Source: Streptomyces sp. ADI95-17
GTDB lineage: Bacteria > Actinomycetota > Actinomycetes > Streptomycetales > Streptomycetaceae
Assembly: GCF_003846175.1 (NCBI RefSeq)
Contig: NZ_ML123045.1
Coordinates: 1,026,000 to 1,082,056, forward strand
Direction of reading: 5' to 3'
Length of the DNA stretch: 56,057 nucleotides
Part shown: one piece after another, positions 45,286 through 52,991 of the stretch
Layout of the letters: each line of letters starts with the position of its first letter
How positions within the stretch are numbered: the first letter of the stretch is position 1
Notes under the pieces: generated by a model
What the model was told of the DNA's origin: nothing
What the model saw: only the letters and a program-made list of their open reading frames with translations
The model's database searches: none
Program-made: the position numbers and the translations under genes

Positions 45286-47081
45286 GCCCCCGCCTTGGCG
45301 ATGCCGGCGGCGGTCTCTTCGGACTGTCGCGGTTCGGGTACGTCGGGCTGGTCGTTCTCGTGGAATTCGAGCTGCTTCCGGCGGTCGGCGACCAGTCCTT
45401 CGGGTCGCAGGCGCATCAGGAGGATGAGCGCGATGCCGAAGAGGAAGAGCTGGTAGTCCTGCATGAACTGGAGCTTCGCCGGGATGAGATAGAGCAGTGC
45501 GGCGCCGACCAGGGGTCCGCTGAGCGTCCCCATGCCGCCGAGGATGACGGCGGCGAGGAGGAAGGCGGAGTTGGGCGGCACGGAGCCGGCGAACTGGTAC
45601 TGCTCGGGCGTCACGGTGTAGTTGACGTGCGCCTGGACGGTTCCGGCGAGCCCGGCGAGGGTGGCGCCGAGGGCGAAGGCGAGCAGCTTGAGCCGGAAGG
45701 CGTTGATGCCCATGGCGGTGGCCGCGGTCTCGTCCTCGCGGATGGCGACCCAGGCACGGCCGATGCGGGATTCCCCGGAGCGGCGGAAGACGAGCACGAC
45801 GACGGCGGTGAAGACGAGCATCAGCAGGTAGTAGTTGGCGGACCTGCCGAGGTCGAAGCCGAGGATGTTGTGCTTGAGCCCGAAGTCGAACCCGAAGAAG
45901 TTGAGGTCGGGGATGCTGGGGATGCCCTGGGAGCCGTTGGTGAGGTCGGGGCCGCTGTTGCCGTTGAGGTTGTTCACGGTGAGGCGGAAGATCTCACCGA
46001 AGCCGAGCGTGACGATGGCGAGGTAGTCGCCGCGCAGCCGCAGGGTGGGTGCGCCGATCAGGACGCCGAAGACGAGTGATGCTCCGGCGCCGGTGAGGAC
46101 GGCGGCCCAGAAGGGGAATTCGACGCCGATGGCCGACATGGTGGAGCCGGAGACCAGGGCGGCGGCGTAGGCGCCGACGCCGAGGAAGGCGACGTATCCG
46201 AGGTCGAGCAGGCCGGCGAGGCCGACGACGACGTTGAGGCCGAGTGCCACCGTGCCGAAGATGAGGATGTTGGCGCCGATGAGCGCGTACTCCTCCTTCT
46301 GCTGGGTGAAGGGGAAGCAGACGGCTGCGACGAGGGCGGCGGCGAGTGTGATGTTGCGGTGCTTCGTGGTCAGCGCGGTGAGGCGGGAGACGAGCCCGGC
46401 CCGGTGGAGCGCGGTGAAGGCGAAGCCGACGGTGATGAGGAAGCCGATGAAGAGTTCGGTGTAGTCGGTGTCGATGCCGTAGGCGAAGACATAGAGACCG
46501 ATGCCGAACGCGGCGACGATGATGAGGATCTCGGCCCAGGAGGGGAGCGCCTTGGCGCGGGGGGCCTGGGGGGCGCCGAGGCTGTTGCGGAAGCGCTGCC
46601 AGGCGGTGGTCGCGGTTCCGTCGAGCGGCTGGTCGCCGGGCAGGCCGAGTGCGGTGACTGCGGCGATGAGCGCGCCGATGCCGCTGACCCAGGCGCCGGG
46701 CTCCAGGTTGACGATGCCGCCGAGGTCGTAGGCGATGGCACCGAGGGTGTAGCCGGTGGTGCCGAGGGTGCCCAGGGCCAGGAGGCGGACGGGGCTGTTG
46801 GTGCCGCCGGGGGTGAGCCAGCCCAGGCCCCGGACGCCGTACCCGGACAGCGTGAGGAGCAGGGTGAGTGCGGCGCCGATGAGGGTGAGGACCTGGAGGC
46901 CGCCGGGGTAGCCGGTGACGGTGAGGTCGCCGGGGAACTCGTCGGTCCAGGTCCAGGCGAGGAAGGTGCCGGCCAGTGCGACGGCGGCGCCGGCGACGGT
47001 GCCGATGCGGGCCGCGGCCGGGGGGATCGGCAGGAACGCGGGGCCGGGTGCGGTGGTGTGGTTGGTGGTCATCCGTATCAC
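45282..47081 (-). CDS. livM: Branched-chain amino-acid ABC transporter, permease LivM (long form)
   Basis: Membrane permease of 599 residues (GTG 47081, overlapping the livH stop as GTGA; an ATG at 47072 is possible). The conserved LivM part is the C-terminal 320 residues: YALIGANILIFGTVALGLNVVVGLAGLLDLGYVAF, APTLRLRGDYLAIVTLGFGEI, and the ATPase-contact loop RAWVAIREDETAATAMGIN. The N-terminal 260 residues add six or so further hydrophobic segments (AAVALAGTFLAWTWTDEF, LQVLTLIGAALTLLLTLS and others) not present in short LivM proteins. It forms the channel with LivH. Confidence 0.93.
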
Positions 47082-48007
47082 GCCCGATCCGCGACGCGTT
47101 CGCCGAGCAGACCCTGGGGACGGAGCAGCAGGACGATGATGAGGAGGACGAAGGCCCATACGTCCTTCCAGGCGCCGCCGCCGAAGAGGTCCATGCCGGG
47201 GACGTTGCTCATGTAGCCGGTGGCGAGGGATTCGGCGATGCCCAGTACGACGCCGCCGAGCATGGCTCCGTAGATGTTGCCGATGCCGCCGAGCACGGCT
47301 GCGGTGAAGGCCTTGAGGCCCATGATGAAGCCCATTTTGAAGCCGATCTGGCCGTTCTTGAGCCCGTAGGCGACGGCGGCGACGGCGGCGAACGCGGCAC
47401 CGATGGCGAAGGCCATGACGATGATGCGGTCGGTGTTGATGCCCATGAGCTTGGCGGTGTCGGGGTCCTGGCTGGTGGCCTGCATGCCGCGGCCGGAGCG
47501 GGTCTTGGAGACGAAGAGCCCGAGGGCGAGCATGCAGATGGGTGCCGTGATCAGGACGAAGAGGTCACCGCGCTGGATGTGGGCGCCGAAGATGTCGATC
47601 GCTTCGCCCTTGAACTGGGGGAAGGAGCGGTCCTTCTTGGCGTCCGGGTACCACTTCCAGATGGCCTGCTGGAGCGCGAGCGAGAGTCCGATCGCGGTGA
47701 TCAGCGGGGCCAGCCGGGGGGCGGTGCGCAGTGGCCGGTACGCGAAGCGTTCGGCGGCCGTGCTGACGGCGACGGAGCATATGACGCCGCCGATGATCAT
47801 GAGAGGGATGATCGCGAGGAGGGAGACACCGGCCGGCATCCAGAGGTACACGGTGAGAGCTCCGAAGCCTCCGATCATGAAGATCTCGCCGTGGGCGAAG
47901 TTGATGAGCTGGATGATTCCGTAGACCATCGTGTAGCCGATCGCGATGAGTCCGTACATCGCGCCGAGGATGAGTCCATTGGCCAGCTGTTGCGGCAGTT
48001 CGTTCAC
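47078..48007 (-). CDS. livH: Branched-chain amino-acid ABC transporter, permease LivH
   Basis: Membrane permease of 309 residues. GTG at 48007 is preceded by GGAGG with a 7-nt spacer. Typical N-terminus LPQQLANGLILGAMYGLIAIGYTMVYGIIQLINFAHGE, the loop RGMQATSQDPDTAKLMGIN that contacts the ATPase, and GLKAFTAAVLGGIGNIYGAMLGG. About eight membrane segments. Second gene of the operon, separated from livK by a 100-bp gap with a strong hairpin. Confidence 0.96.
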   Translation of the reverse strand: MNELPQQLANGLILGAMYGLIAIGYTMVYGIIQLINFAHGEIFMIGGFGALTVYLWMPAGVSLLAIIPLMIIGGVICSVAVSTAAERFAYRPLRTAPRLAPLITAIGLSLALQQAIWKWYPDAKKDRSFPQFKGEAIDIFGAHIQRGDLFVLITAPICMLALGLFVSKTRSGRGMQATSQDPDTAKLMGINTDRIIVMAFAIGAAFAAVAAVAYGLKNGQIGFKMGFIMGLKAFTAAVLGGIGNIYGAMLGGVVLGIAESLATGYMSNVPGMDLFGGGAWKDVWAFVLLIIVLLLRPQGLLGERVADRA

Positions 48008-48040
48008 CGCAGGGCCTCCGTGGAGTGGTTCGGATATGGC

Positions 48041-48075
48041 ACCGCGCGGGGGCGCTGGTAGCGCTCCCGCGCGGT
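48041..48075 (-). promoter_or_regulatory. Intercistronic hairpin between livK and livH
   Basis: ACCGCGCGGGGGCGC (48041-48055) and GCGCTCCCGCGCGGT (48061-48075) make a 15-bp stem with a 5-nt loop. It probably ends part of the transcripts or protects the livK 3' end, so that binding protein exceeds permease. Confidence 0.75.
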
Positions 48076-48107
48076 CTGGTGTGGGTCAGGCGTGGCCCGG
48101 GAGCTTG

Positions 48108-49340
48108 TTACGGCTTGTAGGCCTCGCTGAGCTTGGAGGTCCACTTGCCGCCGTCGACCTGGTACGCGGTCATCATGGTGTTGGTGGTGTCGCCGTACTC
48201 GTCGAAGGAGACGGGGCCGGTGACGCCGTCGAACTTGACCTTGGCCATGGCCGCGAGGACCTTGGTGCGGGCGTCGTCGCCGCTGGGGAGCTTGCCGCCG
48301 TTGTCGGCGACGGCGATCTTGACGGCCTCGATGATCGACCAGGTGGCGTCGTAGGTGCCGCCGCCGTACGCCTCGTAGGCGTCCTTGTATCCGGCCGTCT
48401 TGTAGTCCGCGATGAACTTCTTGGCCGAGTCGAGCTCCTCGACGGGCTTGCCGACGGAGGTGGCGATGTCGCCCTGGGCCTTCTTGTTCAGCTTGATGAA
48501 GTCGGCGCTGTACATGCCGTCGCCGCCCATGAGCGGGATCTGGACGCTGTCCTTGAGCTGCTGGCTCAGGGGTGCGCCGGCGGGGTACTCGCCGCCGTAG
48601 TAGACGGCCTTGGCGCCGGACTTCTTGACCTTGGTGACGACGGCGTTGAAGTCGCGGTCGTCGGGGTTCACGTGGTCGGAGCCGACGATCTTGCCGCCGA
48701 GGGTGGTGAAGGTGTTCTTGAAGGACGCGGCGAGACCGGCGCCGTAGGGCTTCTGGTCGTCGATGAGGTAGACCTGCTTGATCTTCGCGTTGTTGTAGAG
48801 GTACTTCGCTGCGAAGGCGCCCTGGATCTGGTCCGTGGTGGCGGTACGGAAGTAGGTCTTGAAGGGGCGCTTCTTGTCGCCGGTCTTCCAGTTCTCGCCC
48901 TGGGTGAGCTCCGTGCCGGTGTTGGCGGGGGAGATCTGGGTGAGGCCGGCGTCGTTGAGCGGCTTCTGCATCGACTGGGAGACGCCGGAGTTCAGGGGGC
49001 CGACGACGCCGACGACGGTGTCGTCGTCGATGAACTTCTGGGCGTTCTGCTGGCCGACCGAGGGCTGTGCCTGGTCATCGAGGGGCTTGACCTCGAATTT
49101 GATGCCGGGGACGGTGTTTTCCTTGTTGGCCGTCTTGGCGGCGAGGTCGGCGGAGTTCTTGATGCCGAGGCCGAGGGCGGACAGGTCGCCGGTGATCGGT
49201 GCGTCGACGCCGATGACGACGGTCTGGGTGCCGCCGCTGTCACCGCCCTTCTTGCTGTCGTCGCGCGACCCGCAGGCGGTGAGGGTCAGTGCTCCGGTCG
49301 TGAGCACGGTGGTGAGGATGAGCAAAGAACGGTGTCGCAC
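48108..49340 (-). CDS. livK: Branched-chain amino-acid ABC transporter, substrate-binding lipoprotein
   Basis: Surface lipoprotein of 410 residues that captures branched-chain amino acids for LivHMGF. GTG at 49340 is preceded by AAAGGA. The signal peptide RHRSLLILTTVLTTGALTL is followed by the lipobox LTAC and a Gly/Ser/Asp-rich tether. The periplasmic-binding fold (type I) starts QTVVIGVDAPITGDLSALGLG, with VVGVVGPLNSGVSQSMQKPL and VYLIDDQKPYGAGLAASF. First gene of the operon; a 633-bp region lies upstream. Confidence 0.95.
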   Translation of the reverse strand: MRHRSLLILTTVLTTGALTLTACGSRDDSKKGGDSGGTQTVVIGVDAPITGDLSALGLGIKNSADLAAKTANKENTVPGIKFEVKPLDDQAQPSVGQQNAQKFIDDDTVVGVVGPLNSGVSQSMQKPLNDAGLTQISPANTGTELTQGENWKTGDKKRPFKTYFRTATTDQIQGAFAAKYLYNNAKIKQVYLIDDQKPYGAGLAASFKNTFTTLGGKIVGSDHVNPDDRDFNAVVTKVKKSGAKAVYYGGEYPAGAPLSQQLKDSVQIPLMGGDGMYSADFIKLNKKAQGDIATSVGKPVEELDSAKKFIADYKTAGYKDAYEAYGGGTYDATWSIIEAVKIAVADNGGKLPSGDDARTKVLAAMAKVKFDGVTGPVSFDEYGDTTNTMMTAYQVDGGKWTSKLSEAYKP

Positions 49341-49841
49341 GAAAGGTCCTTTCCCTGGCGCGGCCTCCTCTGCTTGAGGTGCCGTGTCGTTCGCCGGGCC
49401 GTACTGGGTGGTACAGGGCCGTGCTGCAGACGCGCCCGGCGGCGCGGTGACTGGCGGTGACTCTAGGCGCAGGTGTGGGGGTCCGGGACGACTCAGCCGC
49501 AGGATGTGACTGTCTTGTTATGCCGTTGAGGAAGGCTTGAGGTGGCTGTGCGGACATGTACGGCTTTTTACCGGACCGCGAAGTGACCGCATTCTGAGAA
49601 CACGCAGCTCTGCTAAGGGGCTTGAGCCGATCATGCTGCTGTCGTGCGAGGTGGGGAGGGGTGCGGCGCGGGCGGGCACGACGAGGTGCCCGGCGGCTTC
49701 GCGGCCGGGCTGGTGGGGTCGCGTGGAGGTGTCCGCGGACCGGGCGGTGATTACGCAGTGTCACATCGGGGCTGATGTGATCGACGCGGTGTGGTGTGTG
49801 TAGGGTGCCGAGTGGGCCACACAACGCGGGTTCAGGTCAAG

Positions 49842-49869
49842 GGAGTTGGCGCATTTGATTGCCAACTCC
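49842..49869. other. Stem-loop of unknown role
   Basis: GGAGTTGGC (49842-49850) and GCCAACTCC (49861-49869) are perfect arms around a 10-base loop GCATTTGATT. It is not attached to any gene end. Confidence 0.6.
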
Positions 49870-49904
49870 GGCTGTGACGAAGGGTGTTGTGGGTGGATAT
49901 GGAG

Positions 49905-49936
49905 CTGCCCGGCCGGATTGCGTTCCGGCCGGGCAG
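49905..49936 (-). terminator. Terminator of the thioesterase gene
   Basis: CTGCCCGGCCGGA (49905-49917) and TCCGGCCGGGCAG (49924-49936) form a perfect 13-bp stem about 40 bp beyond the stop codon. Confidence 0.85.
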
Positions 49937-49973
49937 TGGTGTCGCGGTGTGTTGTGCGGTGTGTTCCGGACCG

Positions 49974-50444
49974 TCAGACGGCGTCGGGCCGGGGGGCGTC
50001 ACGGAGCATGCAGGTGAGGCGTGCGGTGCAGACCCGCTTGTCCTGTTCGTCGGTGATGGCGATCTCGTAGGTGGCGGTGGAACGGCCGCGGTGTACGGGG
50101 GTGGCGACGCCCGTGACGAGTCCGCTGCGCACACCGCGGTGGTGGGTGCAGTTCAGGTCGACACCGACGGCGAGCTTGGCGGCGCCGCCGTGGAGCATGG
50201 AGCCGATGGAGCCGAGGGTCTCGGCGAGCACGGCGGAGGCGCCGCCGTGCAGCAGTCCGTAGGGCTGGGTGTTGCCCTCGACGGGCATGGTGCCCACGAC
50301 GCGCTCCGCGGAGGCCTCGACGACGGTGACGCCCATGCGTTCGCCGAGGTGGCCGGCGGAGAAGAGTGCGGGCAGGTCGACGCCGAGGGCGGCGTACTCG
50401 TCGATGATCTCCTGGGGGAACTTGGGTGCGGTGTGCTCGCCCAT
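49974..50444 (-). CDS. PaaI-type hotdog-fold thioesterase
   Basis: Acyl-CoA thioesterase-like protein of 156 residues. The hotdog signature NTQPYGLLHGGASAVLAETLGSIG contains the HGG and the catalytic acidic residue of the PaaI subgroup. VGVDLNCTHHRGVRSGLVTG and RSTATYEIAITDEQDKRVCTARLT complete the fold. Substrate unknown; possibly phenylacetate or general acyl-CoA housekeeping. A palindrome (50513-50528) lies in its promoter. A separate FdhF-type gene ends 112 bp upstream on the same strand. Confidence 0.88.
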   Translation of the reverse strand: MGEHTAPKFPQEIIDEYAALGVDLPALFSAGHLGERMGVTVVEASAERVVGTMPVEGNTQPYGLLHGGASAVLAETLGSIGSMLHGGAAKLAVGVDLNCTHHRGVRSGLVTGVATPVHRGRSTATYEIAITDEQDKRVCTARLTCMLRDAPRPDAV

Positions 50445-50512
50445 GGGTCCGGCTCCGATCGTCTGCGATGGTTCACTGCTTCATTGCTGTGTGCATCGTT
50501 CTTATCAGACGA

Positions 50513-50528
50513 CTGAGCGGACGCTTAG
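50513..50528. promoter_or_regulatory. Palindrome upstream of the thioesterase gene
   Basis: CTGAGCGGACGCTTAG: arms CT-n-AGCG and CGCT-n-AG around GA, 68 bp before the thioesterase ATG. It has the form of a TetR-type operator, but no regulator gene is nearby. Confidence 0.45.
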
Positions 50529-50556
50529 GGCCTGTCGTGCAGGTCACGCGGGCCGG

Positions 50557-52833
50557 TCATGCGGCGGTGTTCTCGAAGCGGACGACGACGGACTTGCTGG
50601 CCGGGGTGTTGCTGGTGTCGGCGGTGGAACCGAGGGGGACCAGCACATTGGTCTCCGGGTAGTAGGCGGCGGCGCAGCCCCGGGCGGTCGGGTAGTGCAC
50701 GACGCGGAAGCCGGGGGCGCGGCGCTCCACCCCGTCCTTCCATTCACTGACGAGGTCGGTGTACGCCCCGTCGGCCAGGCCGAGGGCCCGGGCGTCGTCG
50801 GGGTTGACCAGGACGACCCGGCGGCCGCCCTTGATGCCGCGGTAGCGGTCGTCGAGGCCGTAGATGGTGGTGTTGTACTGGTCGTGGGAGCGCAGGGTCT
50901 GCAACAGCAGCCTGCCTTCGGGGAGTTCGGGGTACTCGACGGGGGCGGCGGTGAAGTTGGCCTTGCCGGTCGCGGTGGGGAAGCGGCGCTCGTCGCGCGG
51001 GGCGTGCGGGAGGGTGAAGCCGCCGGGGTGCGCCACCCGGGCGTTGAAGTCCTCGAAGCCGGGGACGACGCGGGAGATGCGGTCGCGGATCGTGGCGTAG
51101 TCCTTCTCGAACTCCTCCCACGGGGTGCGCGACGCGGGGCCGAGCACGGCACGGGCGAGGCGGGCGACGATGGCGGGCTCGGAGAGCAGATGGGGGCTGG
51201 CGGGGGTGAGGTTGCCGCGCGAGGCGTGGACCATGCTCATGGAGTCCTCGACGGTGACGAACTGCTTGCCGCTCGCCTGGACGTCCTTGTCGGTGCGGCC
51301 CAGCGTCGGCAGGATCAGCGCGCGGGTGCCGGTCACGGCGTGCGAGCGGTTGACCTTGGTGGAGACGTGGACGGTGAGGCGGGCGCGGCGCATCGCGGCC
51401 TCGGTGACGTCCGTGTCGGGGGTGGCCGCGACGAAGTTGCCGCCCATGGCGAAGAAGACCTTGGCGTCGCCGTCGCGCAGGGCCTGGATGGAGCGGACGA
51501 CGTCGTAGCCGTGGTGGCGCGGCGAGGTGATCCCGAACTCCGCGTCGAGGGCGTCCAGGAAGGCGGGGGCGGGGCGCTCGAAGATGCCCATGGTGCGGTC
51601 GCCCTGCACGTTGGAGTGGCCGCGGACGGGGCAGACGCCGGCGCCGGGGCGGCCGATGTTGCCCCTCAGCAGCAGGAAGTTGACGACCTCGCGGATGGTC
51701 GGCACGGAGTGCTTGTGCTGGGTGAGGCCCATGGCCCAGCAGACGATGGTGCGCTTCGAGGCGAGGACCATGGCCAGGGCCTCCTCGATGGCCCCGCGGT
51801 CGAGGCCGGTGGCGGCGAGGGTCTCTTCCCAGTCGGCCTCGCGGGCGGCGGCGGCGAACTCCTCGTAACCGTGGGTGTGCTCCCGTACGAAGGTCTCGTC
51901 GACGGCGCCGTCGGTCTCCAGGATCATCTTGTTGAGGAGCCGGAAGAGGGCCTGGTCGCCGCCGATCCGGATCTGCAGGAAGAGATCGTTGAGTGCGGCG
52001 CCCCTGATCATGCCGAGCGGGGTCTGCGGGTTCTTGAACCGCTCCAGGCCGGCCTCGGGGAGCGGATTCACCGAAATGATCTTCGCTCCGGCCGATTTGG
52101 CCTTCTCCAGGGCGGAGAGCATCCGGGGGTGGTTCGTGCCGGGGTTCTGACCGGCGACGATGATCAGGTCCGCCCGGTGGAGGTCCTCCAGGGAGACGCT
52201 GCCCTTGCCGATGCCGATGGTCTCCGTCAGTGCGGAGCCGGAGGACTCGTGGCACATGTTGGAGCAGTCGGGGAGGTTGTTGGTGCCGAATTCGCGGGCG
52301 AACAGCTGGAGCAGGAACGCGGCCTCGTTGCTGGTGCGCCCCGAGGTGTAGAAGAGCGCCTCGTCGGGGGAGCCGAGCGCGCGCAGCTCCTCGGCGATGA
52401 TGTCGAAGGCGCGCTCCCAGGTCACCGCCTCGTACCGGTCGGCGCCCTCGGGGAGGTACATCGGCTGGGTGATCCGGCCCTGCTGGCCCAGCCAGTACCC
52501 GCTGCGGGTGGCGAGGTCGGCGACGGGGTGCGCGGCGAAGAAGTCGGGGGTGACCCGGCGCAGCGTCGCCTCCTCGGCGACGGCCTTGGCGCCGTTCTCG
52601 CAGAACTCCGCGGTGTGCCGCTTGTCGCCCTCGGGCCAGGCGCAGCCGGGGCAGTCGAAGCCGTCCTTCTGGTTGACCTTGAGGAGGGTCTGCGCGGTGC
52701 GCCGCACGCCCATCTGCTGCTGGGCCATGAGCAGGCTGTGGGCGACGGCGGGCAGCCCGGCGGCGGCGTGCTGGGCCGGCTCGACCTGCGGCGCGTTCTG
52801 GACCGGGTCACCCGTGGGCGGTTTGGTGGCCAT
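50557..52833 (-). CDS. FdhF/YdeP-family molybdopterin oxidoreductase
   Basis: Molybdenum-cofactor oxidoreductase of 758 residues, annotated as formate dehydrogenase alpha-like in many genomes. ATG at 52833 follows GGGGAG. An N-terminal region with DGFDCPGCAWP is followed by EALFYTSGRTSNEAAFLLQLFAREFGTNNLPDCSNMCHESSG, where Cys of NMCHESS is the likely Mo ligand. Then AGQNPGTNHPRML and the C-terminal MGD-binding lobe with LRSHDQYNTTIYGLDDRYRGI. The four-cysteine 4Fe-4S motif of classical formate dehydrogenase is not seen, as in YdeP. No accessory subunit is adjacent, so the electron acceptor is unknown. Divergent from polA. Confidence 0.88.
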   Translation of the reverse strand: MATKPPTGDPVQNAPQVEPAQHAAAGLPAVAHSLLMAQQQMGVRRTAQTLLKVNQKDGFDCPGCAWPEGDKRHTAEFCENGAKAVAEEATLRRVTPDFFAAHPVADLATRSGYWLGQQGRITQPMYLPEGADRYEAVTWERAFDIIAEELRALGSPDEALFYTSGRTSNEAAFLLQLFAREFGTNNLPDCSNMCHESSGSALTETIGIGKGSVSLEDLHRADLIIVAGQNPGTNHPRMLSALEKAKSAGAKIISVNPLPEAGLERFKNPQTPLGMIRGAALNDLFLQIRIGGDQALFRLLNKMILETDGAVDETFVREHTHGYEEFAAAAREADWEETLAATGLDRGAIEEALAMVLASKRTIVCWAMGLTQHKHSVPTIREVVNFLLLRGNIGRPGAGVCPVRGHSNVQGDRTMGIFERPAPAFLDALDAEFGITSPRHHGYDVVRSIQALRDGDAKVFFAMGGNFVAATPDTDVTEAAMRRARLTVHVSTKVNRSHAVTGTRALILPTLGRTDKDVQASGKQFVTVEDSMSMVHASRGNLTPASPHLLSEPAIVARLARAVLGPASRTPWEEFEKDYATIRDRISRVVPGFEDFNARVAHPGGFTLPHAPRDERRFPTATGKANFTAAPVEYPELPEGRLLLQTLRSHDQYNTTIYGLDDRYRGIKGGRRVVLVNPDDARALGLADGAYTDLVSEWKDGVERRAPGFRVVHYPTARGCAAAYYPETNVLVPLGSTADTSNTPASKSVVVRFENTAA

Positions 52834-52991
52834 TGCGTGCTCCCCTTCGAGCCGGCGGCGGACCTGGGCGGTGTGCCGTGCGCATCGGTGCTGTCCGTGT
52901 TCCTCTGCCGATCCTGTCACGCGGCACGGACAGGGCGGGCCCCGAGCCGGGTCGGTCGGGAATGTCAGTGGTCCGTGGCAGGATCGGGGGC

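Larger units (their letters stand above)
49341..49973. other. 633-bp liv upstream region
   Basis: No gene is convincing: an open frame of 88 codons at 49537-49803 (plus) has no ribosome site or family resemblance. The 49520-49620 stretch is less GC-rich and probably holds the livK promoter, though I cannot name the boxes. To the right are a 9-bp stem-loop and the terminator of the thioesterase gene, listed separately. Confidence 0.55.

Noticed and set aside
49537..49803. An 88-codon plus-strand frame in the liv upstream region
   Set aside because: No ribosome site, no family resemblance, Cys/Trp/Arg-rich, and it overlaps the likely livK promoter.
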